A stretch of 58,402 nt of DNA from Ruminococcus sp. (lineage in GTDB: Bacteria; Bacillota; Clostridia; Oscillospirales; Ruminococcaceae): the NCBI GenBank assembly GCA_017626015.1, contig JAGAJO010000020.1, forward strand, positions 1-58,402, given 5' to 3'. Below the pieces are notes generated by a model. It saw only the letters and a list, made by a program, of their open reading frames with translations. It was not told where the DNA came from and did no database searches. This document shows positions 16,200 through 24,373 of this stretch, piece by piece. The translations under genes and the position numbers were made by a program. The number at the start of each line of letters is the position of its first letter. The first letter of the stretch is position 1.

Positions 16200-18209
16200 A
16201 TGATCGATAAGATCCCGGAGGAATATGAGATACCGATATATCTCTTTCATAACGGAACCAATTATGAGACATACAGGTTTCTGGGATGCCATAAGGGTGA
16301 AAAAAACGGAGAAAGCGGATATTATTTCAGAGTCTGGGCAGCCCGTGCGAAGGGCGTATCAATAGTAGGCGATTTTAACGACTGGGACGAGAACGCAGAT
16401 CCCTGCGAGCTTATCAAGGATTCGCAGATCTGGGAGGGCTTTGTTCCGGGACTTAAGACCTTCGATACATACAAGTATTGTATTGAAGGCTGCGACGGAA
16501 AAAAGCACTACAAAGCCGATCCTTACGGAACACATATGGAGGTAAATCCTCAGACGGGTTCCAAGGTCTTCGATATAGACGGATATTTGTGGAGCGATAA
16601 TAAATGGCAGGAGAAAAAGAAGACCAAGGACGTATACAATTGTCCCATGAACATCTACGAGGTACATCTCAATTCATGGAAAACCTGTGAGGACGGAAAA
16701 TATTATTCGTATGTTCGTTTTGCGGATATGATAATTCCTTATCTTAAGGAGATGGGCTATACTCATATTGAGTTCATGCCTCTGGCGGAGTTTCCGTTTG
16801 ACGGATCATGGGGATATCAGGGCATCGGTTATTATGCGCCGACCTCCCGTTTCGGAACTCCTCATGATTTCATGAAAATGGTGGATCTGTTCCATCTGGC
16901 GGGGATTTCGGTGATCCTTGACTGGGTGCCCGCTCATTTCCCGAGAGACGCTGCCGGACTGTTCGAGTTTGACGGAAGCTGCTGCTATGAGTACGAGGAT
17001 CCCAGAAAGAGAGATCACAATTCATGGGGAACAAGGGTTTTTGATTACGGAAAAGGCGAGGTCAAGTCGTTCCTTATATCAAACGCTTTGTACTGGATAG
17101 AGAAGTTTCATATAGACGGTCTGAGAGTGGACGCCGTAGCGTCGATGCTCTACCTGGATTACGACAGACGTGACGGAGAGTGGACTCCCAATAAGTTCGG
17201 CGGACATGAGAACCTTGAGGCTATAGAATTTTTCAAAGAGCTTAATACGGCTGTTTTCGCAAGAAATCCTAACACGCTGATGATAGCTGAGGAATCTACC
17301 GCATGGCCTATGGTAACAAAGCCTGCCAGCGACGGCGGACTGGGCTTCAACTTCAAGTGGAACATGGGCTGGATGAACGATATGCTGAAGTATATGGCTT
17401 ACGATCCCATCGACAGGGCGTTCCATCACGATATGCTTACATTCTCTTTCTTCTATGCGTTTTCGGAAAACTTTATACTTCCTATCTCTCATGACGAGGT
17501 AGTACACGGCAAAGCGTCTCTTGTCAATAAGATGTTCGGCGGAGACGTGGATAAGAAGTTTGAGCAGTGCAGACTGTTCAACGCTTATATGATGGCTCAT
17601 CCCGGAAAAAAACTGATGTTTATGGGTACGGAATTTGCGCAGTTCAGAGAGTGGGATTATGAGAACGGACTGGAATGGTTCCTGGTGGACGAGTATGAAA
17701 ACCACAGGAATTACCACGAGTTTTCCAAAAACCTCAATCATTTCTATCTGGAGCATCCGCAGCTGTGGGAAAGAGATTTCGACTGGGGAGGTTTCAGCTG
17801 GATATCAAACGATGATTTCAAGCAGAGCATTATCATTTTCAGAAGGTTTGACCGCAGCGGCAACGAGATAATCGTTGTGTGCAACTTCGTTCCGGTAGAA
17901 AGGAAATCCTACTGCTTCGGCGTACCGTATCACGGAAAGTATACGGAGGTATTTAACTCATCCTCAGCCGACGGTTCACCCTGTACCAACGGAACGGTCA
18001 GATCTCAGGATACTCCCATGCACGGCTTCGATCAGTCGATATGCATAGATATTCCGGCATTTTCGTGTATGTATTTCTCGGTCAAGGAAACTCCTGTTAA
18101 AAAGAAAAAGTCCGCAGACGGAGAAAAGCCTGCCGCTAAAAAGGCGGTAGTGAAAAAAGCTGCGAAGACCCCTAAGTCTTCTGATGAAGAGTCGGGAGTG
18201 CAGAAATAA
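16200..18209 (+). CDS. glgB: 1,4-alpha-glucan branching enzyme
   Basis: 669 residues. It transfers alpha-1,4 segments to make alpha-1,6 branches in glycogen. An N-terminal CBM48/early-set domain (RVWAARAKGVSIVGDFNDW) precedes the GH13 barrel. Conserved regions are DWVPAHFP, the nucleophile region GLRVDAVASM, the acid IAEES, and LPISHDEVVHGKASL. AAAGGAGG lies seven bases before the ATG at 16200. It has an unusual tail: after the normal C-terminal beta domain (about residue 630) come roughly 36 residues rich in Lys/Ala (PAAKKAVVKKAAKTPKSS), not expected in this family. It is first gene of glgB-glgC-glgD-glgA, 42 bp before glgC. Confidence 0.95.
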   Translation: MIDKIPEEYEIPIYLFHNGTNYETYRFLGCHKGEKNGESGYYFRVWAARAKGVSIVGDFNDWDENADPCELIKDSQIWEGFVPGLKTFDTYKYCIEGCDGKKHYKADPYGTHMEVNPQTGSKVFDIDGYLWSDNKWQEKKKTKDVYNCPMNIYEVHLNSWKTCEDGKYYSYVRFADMIIPYLKEMGYTHIEFMPLAEFPFDGSWGYQGIGYYAPTSRFGTPHDFMKMVDLFHLAGISVILDWVPAHFPRDAAGLFEFDGSCCYEYEDPRKRDHNSWGTRVFDYGKGEVKSFLISNALYWIEKFHIDGLRVDAVASMLYLDYDRRDGEWTPNKFGGHENLEAIEFFKELNTAVFARNPNTLMIAEESTAWPMVTKPASDGGLGFNFKWNMGWMNDMLKYMAYDPIDRAFHHDMLTFSFFYAFSENFILPISHDEVVHGKASLVNKMFGGDVDKKFEQCRLFNAYMMAHPGKKLMFMGTEFAQFREWDYENGLEWFLVDEYENHRNYHEFSKNLNHFYLEHPQLWERDFDWGGFSWISNDDFKQSIIIFRRFDRSGNEIIVVCNFVPVERKSYCFGVPYHGKYTEVFNSSSADGSPCTNGTVRSQDTPMHGFDQSICIDIPAFSCMYFSVKETPVKKKKSADGEKPAAKKAVVKKAAKTPKSSDEESGVQK

Positions 18210-18251
18210 ATCAAGTCAAAACTAAATTTTAATATTGGTGGGTGAATTATT

Positions 18252-19454
18252 ATGTTCAACAAAAAAGAATGTGTTGCAATGCTTCTTGCAGGCGGACAGG
18301 GAAGCCGTCTGTATGCGCTGACGCAGAACGTTGCAAAGCCGGCGGTTCCTTTCGGAGCTAAGTACCGGATAATCGATTTCCCGTTGTCAAACTGTATTAA
18401 TTCCGGTATAGATACCGTGGGCGTGCTTACCCAGTATCAGCCTCTTGTGCTTAACGAGTACATCGGAAACGGTCAGCCATGGGACCTTGACAGGATCCAC
18501 GGAGGAGTTCATGTACTTCCTCCTTACCAGAAGGCATCGGGCGCCGATTGGTATTCTGGTACTGCGAATGCTATCTATCAGAATATCGCTTTTGTGGACA
18601 GGTATGACCCCGAGTACGTTATCGTGCTTTCCGGCGACCATATCTACAAAATGGACTACAACAAGATGCTTAACTTCCATAAGGAAAAGAATGCGGACGC
18701 AACGATTGCCGTTCTTGACGTTCCTAAGGAGGAGGCGTCACGTTTCGGTATCATGATCACCGACGAGGAAGACAATATCATAGACTTTGAGGAAAAGCCT
18801 AAGAATCCCCGCTCCACACTTGCATCCATGGGAATATACATATTCACATGGAAGAAGCTGAGGGCTTATCTTATCGCAAATGAGGAGGATAAGGAAGCAA
18901 GCAAGGACTTCGGAAAGAATATTATACCTGACATGAGAGAAGCAGGCGAAAAGCTTGTGGCTTACCGTTTTGACGGCTACTGGAAGGACGTTGGAACCAT
19001 TGATTCTCTGTGGGAAGCAAATATGGATCTTATCAATCCCAACATCCCTATAGATCTTTATGACAAGAGCTGGAAGATCTATTCAAGAAATCCCGTTATG
19101 CCTCCTCAGAGCATAGGAAAGAATGCGCAGATCCAGAATTCCATGGTAACAGAGGGCTGTGTTATCGACGGTTCTGTTGAATTTTCAATGATCTCCGACG
19201 GTGTTACCGTTGAAGAAGGCGCAGTTATCTACGACTCGATACTTATGCCGGGCGCAGTGGTAAAGAAGGGCGCAAAGGTAGAGTATGCTATCGTTGGTGA
19301 AAATTCCGTTATCGGCGAAAATTCTCAGATAGGCGCAAGACCCGAGACGATCGAGGACAAGGATTCCTGGGGCGTCGCAGTAGTGGGAAATAACCTTACG
19401 GTTGCACCTGAGAGCGTTGTAGCTCCGAAAGCAATCATTTATGAAAATATTTAG
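18252..19454 (+). CDS. glgC: glucose-1-phosphate adenylyltransferase, catalytic subunit
   Basis: 400 residues. It makes ADP-glucose from glucose-1-phosphate and ATP, the committed step of glycogen synthesis. The nucleotidyltransferase domain has [47 protein letters not shown] and FEEKP. A C-terminal left-handed beta-helix of hexapeptide repeats follows from about residue 290. It is paired with glgD 16 bp downstream; in Firmicutes the GlgC/GlgD heterotetramer is the active, regulated enzyme (known for Bacillus-type systems). Confidence 0.96.
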   Translation: MFNKKECVAMLLAGGQGSRLYALTQNVAKPAVPFGAKYRIIDFPLSNCINSGIDTVGVLTQYQPLVLNEYIGNGQPWDLDRIHGGVHVLPPYQKASGADWYSGTANAIYQNIAFVDRYDPEYVIVLSGDHIYKMDYNKMLNFHKEKNADATIAVLDVPKEEASRFGIMITDEEDNIIDFEEKPKNPRSTLASMGIYIFTWKKLRAYLIANEEDKEASKDFGKNIIPDMREAGEKLVAYRFDGYWKDVGTIDSLWEANMDLINPNIPIDLYDKSWKIYSRNPVMPPQSIGKNAQIQNSMVTEGCVIDGSVEFSMISDGVTVEEGAVIYDSILMPGAVVKKGAKVEYAIVGENSVIGENSQIGARPETIEDKDSWGVAVVGNNLTVAPESVVAPKAIIYENI

Positions 19455-19470
19455 AAAGGACCGAGTAAAC

Positions 19471-20598
19471 ATGGATGTAAATATGGGTAACGTACTGGGT
19501 CTTGTTTTCGCTAATATGCACGACACGACTCTCGGGGATATGACCAAGAACAGAACTATGGGTTCTGTAATGTTCGGCGGAAGATACCGTCTTATTGACT
19601 TTCCTCTTTCAAATATGGTAAACAGCGGAATATGCGAGGTAGGAGTCATCACAAAGTCCAATTATCAGTCACTGCTGGATCATCTGGGCTCTGCAAGAGA
19701 GTGGGATCTGGCAAGAAAGAAGGGCGGACTTTATATCCTTCCTCCTTTCGGAAGCAGAGAAAGCCAGCTTTACAGAGGCAGGATAGAAGCTCTTTACGGA
19801 GCAATGAATTTCATTAAGCATTCCAGAGCTAAATACGTTGTTCTTTCGGACTGCGATGTTGTTACGAACATAGATTATAAGCCGATCGTTGCGCAGCATA
19901 TTGAGAGCGGCGCAGACATAACGGCAGTAGTTCATACTGGAGTTTATTCGTCTGACGAGATAGCGACCTCCACAGTATTCAACACAGATGCCGACGGCAG
20001 AGTGACCAGCGTTCTTATACAGCCTGAGCTGAGCGGAACCTGCACCACCAGCCTTAATATGTTTGTAATGTCTATGGAATATCTTACCGATATGATAAGA
20101 GACTCCATTGCAAGGGGACTTGTAAGCTTTGAAAAGAACATTCTTCAGGATAAATGCTCAGAGCTTAAGATAATGGTTTACGAATACAAGAACTATTTCA
20201 GCAAGCTCAACAGCCCTGAAAGCTACTTTAAGTCCAATATGGCTCTTCTTGACCCCGAAAATGCAAGAAAGCTGTTTGTTCCCAAGCGTTCGATCTACAC
20301 AAAGGTAAGCGACAACGCTCCTGCCAAGTATGACCTTGACAGTGTTGTAAAGAATTCACTTGTTGCGGACGGCTGTATCATTGAGGGCGAAGTTGAAAAC
20401 TGCGTTCTGTTCAGAGGTGTTAAGATAGGCAAGGGTGCGAAGGTCAAAAACTGCATTCTTATGCAGGATACCGAGGTGGGCGACAACGCTCAGCTCAACT
20501 ATGCGATCACAGATAAAAATGTAACCGTATGCGACAATCACATTCTTACAAGTTCGCCTGAATATCCTATGTATGTAGGCAAGGGAGCTACCGTATAA
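19471..20598 (+). CDS. glgD: glucose-1-phosphate adenylyltransferase regulatory subunit
   Basis: 375 residues, paralogous to GlgC. FGGRYRLIDFPLSNMVNSG and VLSDCDVV are retained, but the GGxGxRL nucleotide-binding loop of the catalytic subunit is absent, replaced by GLVFANMHDTTLGDMT. This is the usual mark of GlgD, a subunit thought to modulate GlgC rather than to catalyse. The start at 19471 follows AAGGA located just after the glgC stop; the longer frame from 19441 overlaps glgC. A strong hairpin separates it from glgA. Confidence 0.93.
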   Translation: MDVNMGNVLGLVFANMHDTTLGDMTKNRTMGSVMFGGRYRLIDFPLSNMVNSGICEVGVITKSNYQSLLDHLGSAREWDLARKKGGLYILPPFGSRESQLYRGRIEALYGAMNFIKHSRAKYVVLSDCDVVTNIDYKPIVAQHIESGADITAVVHTGVYSSDEIATSTVFNTDADGRVTSVLIQPELSGTCTTSLNMFVMSMEYLTDMIRDSIARGLVSFEKNILQDKCSELKIMVYEYKNYFSKLNSPESYFKSNMALLDPENARKLFVPKRSIYTKVSDNAPAKYDLDSVVKNSLVADGCIIEGEVENCVLFRGVKIGKGAKVKNCILMQDTEVGDNAQLNYAITDKNVTVCDNHILTSSPEYPMYVGKGATV

Positions 20599-20611
20599 TT
20601 CAACTGATCTC

Positions 20612-20647
20612 AGTACCGCATTACCGTTTCAGCGGTTATGCGGTACT
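20612..20647 (+). promoter_or_regulatory. intercistronic hairpin between glgD and glgA
   Basis: AGTACCGCA-TACCG on the 5' arm pairs with CGGT-TGCGGTACT on the 3' arm, giving about 14 bp with small internal mismatches and a short loop. No U tract follows, so it is not a clean intrinsic terminator. It could protect upstream mRNA, act as a processing site, or lower glgA expression. Confidence 0.55.
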
Positions 20648-20688
20648 GTTCTATCTCGATAAAATGTGACTCAAAGGAGGTTTACGAT

Positions 20689-22101
20689 ATGAACATAATT
20701 TACACTGCCAGCGAGGCTCTGCCCTATATTGCTTCCGGCGGACTTGCGGACGTTGCTGGCTCTCTTCCTGCGGCTATAAATCGTGAGGGACATGACTGCC
20801 GGGTCGTTATACCGTATTACGGCAGTATACGGCAGGAGCTTAAGGACAGGCTTACCTATCTGACCAACTTTACCGTACCTGTTGCCTGGAGAAATCAGTA
20901 TTGCGGAGTTTTTCAGGGGGTAGAGAACGGTGTGATCTATTATCTGCTGGACAACGAATATTACTTCAAGAGAAACGGTCTTTACGGTTTCTACGACGAT
21001 GCTGAGAGATTTATCTTTTTCTCCCGTGCAGTGCTGGAGCTTCTCAGATATATAGATTTCAAGCCGGACATAATAAACGCCAACGACTGGCAGACGGCGC
21101 TTGTGCCTGTTTATTACGATATTTTCTACCGTTATCAGCAGGGCTATGAGGATATAAAAACCGTTTTCACTATTCACAATATCCAGTATCAGGGACAGTA
21201 TGGGCTGGAGCTTATAAACGATATCATGGGTATCCCTCTTTATCATACCGATATGCTCAGCTATGACGGCGATGTGAATTTCATGAAAGCCGCTATCGAG
21301 ACCTCTGACAGAGTCACTACCGTTTCCCCCAGCTATGCATGGGAGATCCTCGATCCGTGGTATTCTCACACGCTGGACAGAGAGCTTGTTCATCATCAGC
21401 ATAAGCTCAGCGGAATACTTAACGGAATTTCTCAGGATATTTACGATCCCGCAGCGGACAAGGTTATCGCAAGAAATTACAGTCTCGAGGACAAGTCAGG
21501 CAAGGCGGTCTGCAAGCGTGCTCTTCTGCTGGAAATGGGAATGGCTACCGGAAAAGAGCCTGTGATAGGCATTGTAACAAGGTTCGTTTCCCACAAGGGA
21601 CTCGATCTTATCAAGTACGTATTTGAGGATATTATCAGACTTGGTTATAAATTTGCGATCTTAGGCTCAGGCGAGAAGATATACGAGGACTTTTTCAGCG
21701 AAATGCATTACCGTTATCCCGACAGAGTAGGTCTGAGGCTTGGATTTGTTCCCGAGCTTTCAAGAAAGATATATGCGGGTGCGGATATGTTCCTTATGCC
21801 CTCTCAGAGCGAGCCTTGCGGACTTGCCCAGATGATCTCACTGAGATACGGCACAATACCCATCGTAAGAGAGACTGGCGGTCTGCGTGACAGCATACAT
21901 GACGCAGGTGCTCCCGGCGGAAACGGCTTTACATTCAAGTCGTATAACGCTCACGATATGCTTGACGCCTGTGTAAGAGCAAGAGCATACTACGACGACA
22001 AGATGAAGTGGGGCAGGCTGGTAAACAATGCGTTCAAGCAGGATTTCAGCTGGGAAAAATCAGCCAAGCAGTATATTGATCTGTACAATGAGATAAGATG
22101 A
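20689..22101 (+). CDS. glgA: glycogen synthase (ADP-glucose), GT5
   Basis: 470 residues, the usual length. It elongates alpha-1,4-glucan from ADP-glucose. The N-terminal Rossmann domain contains GGLADVAGSLP, INANDWQTALVPVY and FTIHNIQYQG. The C-terminal domain contains VTRFVSHKGLDL and the donor-site block PSQSEPCGLAQM..YGT.PIVRETGGLRD. Position 15, a lysine in the KTGGL motif of Escherichia coli GlgA that contacts ADP-glucose, is alanine here (YIASGGL). AAAGGAGG precedes the ATG at 20689. It is the last gene of the operon and is followed at once by a terminator. Confidence 0.95.
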   Translation: MNIIYTASEALPYIASGGLADVAGSLPAAINREGHDCRVVIPYYGSIRQELKDRLTYLTNFTVPVAWRNQYCGVFQGVENGVIYYLLDNEYYFKRNGLYGFYDDAERFIFFSRAVLELLRYIDFKPDIINANDWQTALVPVYYDIFYRYQQGYEDIKTVFTIHNIQYQGQYGLELINDIMGIPLYHTDMLSYDGDVNFMKAAIETSDRVTTVSPSYAWEILDPWYSHTLDRELVHHQHKLSGILNGISQDIYDPAADKVIARNYSLEDKSGKAVCKRALLLEMGMATGKEPVIGIVTRFVSHKGLDLIKYVFEDIIRLGYKFAILGSGEKIYEDFFSEMHYRYPDRVGLRLGFVPELSRKIYAGADMFLMPSQSEPCGLAQMISLRYGTIPIVRETGGLRDSIHDAGAPGGNGFTFKSYNAHDMLDACVRARAYYDDKMKWGRLVNNAFKQDFSWEKSAKQYIDLYNEIR

Positions 22102-22111
22102 TAAATACTAC

Positions 22112-22145
22112 ACACGGGCGGATGGTATTCCGCCCGTGTTTTTTG
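22112..22145 (+). terminator. intrinsic terminator of the glycogen operon
   Basis: A perfect 11-bp stem (ACACGGGCGGA and its complement), six-base loop and T6 tract, 10 bp after the glgA stop. Confidence 0.92.
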
Positions 22146-22164
22146 CGCCTGACCGTGAGTATCG

Positions 22165-22191
22165 ATATTTTGCGGAGCTGCGGCATATAAT
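22165..22191 (+). promoter_or_regulatory. sigma-E-like promoter of yabP-yabQ
   Basis: ATATT at 22165-22169, 14 bp, CATATAAT at 22184-22191. This matches the core and spacing of the mother-cell sigma-E consensus (ATATT, 14-15 bp, CATACAnT) better than a sigma-A promoter, for which no -35 exists at 17 bp. yabP and yabQ are sigma-E-dependent in Bacillus subtilis. Confidence 0.5.
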
Positions 22192-22261
22192 TATATGGCG
22201 GACGGCAGACTTGACGCTTAGTCCGCAGAACATTATATTCCAAGACGGGAGGGTCATTGTA

Positions 22262-22534
22262 ATGAACGATATACAGGGAAGTCATAACGCAATTCTTGAA
22301 AATCGCAGAAAGCTTATGCTTACAGGTGTAACGGATGTGGAAAGCTTCAACGAGGAGCAGATAAATCTTTACACACAGCTTGGAGAGCTGACAATAAAGG
22401 GAAATCAGCTGCACATAAATGAAATGAGTGTGGACAGCGGAGATCTTAGCGTGGAGGGGGATATTTCCGCCTTGATCTACGGAGACAGGGACAGGCGGAA
22501 TAGGCTGACTACGCTGGGAAAGCTTTTCAGATAG
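22262..22534 (+). CDS. yabP: sporulation protein YabP
   Basis: 90 residues, close to the Bacillus length of about 100. The protein matches the YabP family: HNAILENRRKLMLTGVTDVESFNE, a TxxGELTIKG segment and LSVEGDISALIYGD. YabP is a mother-cell protein required for spore formation; its biochemical role is unclear. The start at 22262 follows GGGAGG; longer in-frame starts overlap the sigma-E-like promoter. It sits 10 bp before yabQ. Confidence 0.9.
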   Translation: MNDIQGSHNAILENRRKLMLTGVTDVESFNEEQINLYTQLGELTIKGNQLHINEMSVDSGDLSVEGDISALIYGDRDRRNRLTTLGKLFR

Positions 22535-22544
22535 AGGTGCAGCC

Positions 22545-22940
22545 ATGGATATTTTTACAGCAGCCGGCGAAATCGGAGTTTTTCCGTCTGCAATTATCGC
22601 AGGTGCGGCGCTGGGACTTATTTACGATCTTTTGAGAGCGTTCCGGCTTTTGATACCCCATGGTAAGATCCTGATATTCCTCGGTGATTTCTTTTATGTA
22701 CTCTTTTTTGCCCTTGTGCTTTTTGTATTCAGTACCGGGCTTGTGGGAGAAATACGTTATTATACGGTCTTTGCCATGTTCGCCGGAGCAGCGGCGGAAC
22801 GGTTTGCGGCAGGGCGGTTTATCGTCAGTGCAGCCGCAGGTATTGCAGTTTTTTTTCGCCGTAAAATATTTGATAGAGTAGTGGAATTTATCACTAAAAT
22901 ACGTCAGAAAATAAGGTCGTGTTTTGTGAAAACCGCTTAA
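22545..22940 (+). CDS. yabQ: spore cortex biosynthesis protein YabQ
   Basis: 131 residues with three or four hydrophobic segments (about 12-30, 42-66, 72-90, 92-105) and a basic C-terminus. The GAALGLIYDLLRAFR segment and FLGDFFYVLFFALV are family signatures. YabQ is an outer-forespore membrane protein needed for cortex formation in Bacillus. AGAGGTGC is the probable ribosome binding site. Confidence 0.9.
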   Translation: MDIFTAAGEIGVFPSAIIAGAALGLIYDLLRAFRLLIPHGKILIFLGDFFYVLFFALVLFVFSTGLVGEIRYYTVFAMFAGAAAERFAAGRFIVSAAAGIAVFFRRKIFDRVVEFITKIRQKIRSCFVKTA

Positions 22941-22975
22941 TTTTTCAAAAAATCGTAAAAATCTTTTAAAAGCTC

Positions 22976-23005
22976 TTGAAAGTTGAAAGTTAAGTGGTGT
23001 ATAAT
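22976..23005 (+). promoter_or_regulatory. promoter of divIC
   Basis: TTGAAA at 22976-22981, 18 bp, TATAAT at 23000-23005. It gives vegetative expression to the cell-division gene independently of the sporulation genes upstream. Confidence 0.65.
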
Positions 23006-23050
23006 AAATAATGATAACTTGTAATTTGAAATCAGGGAAAGGAGTACGCA

Positions 23051-23461
23051 ATGGATACGCTAACAGAAGATTTTGTCAGGGAAGAAGAACAGACAGAGAC
23101 TGTCGGCGGTAATGAGACAGAGGCAGGTGAAACTGCCGACGTGAACGACTCTGCACCTAAGAAAAAGCGTAAAAAGAAAAAGTCAAGATTCTTTAAGCCT
23201 ATAATGGTTCTGATAGTTGTTTGCTTTTGTCTTTATGCCGTTGCGGAAATTATATCTCAGCAGGCTCAGATCGAGCAGATCGAACAGGAAACCGAGGCAA
23301 TGACGGAGAAGGTCAGCGAATTAAAGCACCAGCGAGACGAATATACCGAAATGCTGAATGCCGACGAGGATGAATTTATGCTGAAGGTCGCTGTGGAGCA
23401 GCTTGGGTATGCTTATCCCAACGAACGAAGATTTTACATAATCAACGGTTCGGATAACTGA
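23051..23461 (+). CDS. divIC: septum formation initiator DivIC/FtsB-family protein
   Basis: 136 residues. An acidic N-terminal cytoplasmic tail and a polybasic stretch (KKKRKKKKSRF, about 37-47) are followed by one membrane helix (about 51-68), then an extracellular coiled coil (about 70-105, QQAQIEQIEQETEAMTEKVSEL) and a short C-terminal domain ending near GYAYPNERRFYI. This is the FtsB/DivIC layout; the protein joins FtsL and DivIB/FtsQ in the divisome. The position after yabP-yabQ and before an S1-domain gene is the conserved Bacillus/Clostridium order. GGAAAGGAG precedes the ATG. Confidence 0.9.
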   Translation: MDTLTEDFVREEEQTETVGGNETEAGETADVNDSAPKKKRKKKKSRFFKPIMVLIVVCFCLYAVAEIISQQAQIEQIEQETEAMTEKVSELKHQRDEYTEMLNADEDEFMLKVAVEQLGYAYPNERRFYIINGSDN

Positions 23462-23523
23462 AGTATACTGCGGCTTGGGGGAGCCGTGTAATAAATTAAT
23501 TTGAGAGAGGATATTTAAATCAG

Positions 23524-24063
23524 ATGCAGCTTGAAGTAGGAAAAATTTATGAAGGAAAAGTAACGGGGATCACAAAGTTCGGAGCTTTTGTGGAGCTTGA
23601 TAAAGACACAACAGGAATGGTTCACATTTCAGAGATTGCAAATACCTTTGTCAGTGAGATAAAGGATCATATTCAGGAGGGTCAGACTGTTAAGGTCAAG
23701 GTACTGAGCCTGGGGGATGACGGTAAGATCTCGCTGTCTATCAAGAAAGCGCTGCCGGCTCCTCCAAGGAAGCCTAGGCAGGAAGGCGGCTTCGGCAGAG
23801 GCGGCAACAGCTTCGGCAAGGGAGGAAACGGTCAGCAGGGCGCAAGACAGGGCGGACCGAGACCGTACAGGTCATATGACAAAGACAAGCAGCCGCAGGA
23901 TTTCACAAAAAATCCTCCGCCGGTCTATGATCCGTCGGCAAATTCCGGCAATGCGGATTTTGAAGATATGATGAGCAAATTCAAGGCGGCAAGCGACGAG
24001 AAATTCTCAGATCTTAAAAAGCTCACCGAGAACAAAAGACGCTCCCCGTCAAGAAGAAAGTAA
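23524..24063 (+). CDS. S1 RNA-binding domain protein (YabR-like)
   Basis: 179 residues. An S1/OB-fold occupies about residues 1-75 (VGKIYEGKVTGITKFGAFVELD, TGMVHISEIA, VKVKVLSLGDDGKISLSIKKA). The rest is low-complexity: a Gly/Arg/Gln-rich segment (GRGGNSFGKGGNGQQGARQGG, about 88-120) and a charged C-terminus. It corresponds in position to YabR in the yabP-yabQ-divIC-yabR cluster; the RGG-like tail extends it beyond the typical 130 residues. Probably binds RNA or ribosomes, target unknown. Confidence 0.85.
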   Translation: MQLEVGKIYEGKVTGITKFGAFVELDKDTTGMVHISEIANTFVSEIKDHIQEGQTVKVKVLSLGDDGKISLSIKKALPAPPRKPRQEGGFGRGGNSFGKGGNGQQGARQGGPRPYRSYDKDKQPQDFTKNPPPVYDPSANSGNADFEDMMSKFKAASDEKFSDLKKLTENKRRSPSRRK

Positions 24064-24090
24064 TTTATAATTTTACATACAGGATAGCTT

Positions 24091-24354
24091 ATGAAGAATT
24101 TTAAAAGGACCTTTGCGTTTATCTTTTTTATGCTGGCAGGGATAATCCTGGGCGCATTTCTTGCTTATATATGCAGCGGCAAAGCGTATGTCGGCTGGCT
24201 GGCATGGGGAAAAAGCATAGGAATCGAAAATGTTTCTGTGGATCTCTACGTTATAAGGTTTAACATCGGACTGATGATAAACGCAACCATTTCTCAGATC
24301 TTTACCATTGCGGCGGCGCTTATCGTGTTCTCCAAGACCTGTAAAAATCTGTGA
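24091..24354 (+). CDS. DUF4321-like small membrane protein
   Basis: 87 residues with two membrane helices (about 7-28 and 62-82). A conserved-looking loop between them contains SVDLYVIRFNIGL. The size, two-helix form and position resemble the DUF4321 family common in Clostridia, which has no assigned function. It is 27 bp after the S1 gene and 19 bp before the lipoprotein gene, so it belongs to the divIC transcript. Confidence 0.6.
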   Translation: MKNFKRTFAFIFFMLAGIILGAFLAYICSGKAYVGWLAWGKSIGIENVSVDLYVIRFNIGLMINATISQIFTIAAALIVFSKTCKNL

Positions 24355-24373
24355 GCGAAATCGGAGATATCAT

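Noticed and set aside
22136-22261. N-terminal extension of yabP
   Set aside because: It would start inside the terminator of the glycogen operon and cover the sigma-E-like promoter; the ATG at 22262 has GGGAGG and matches the family length.
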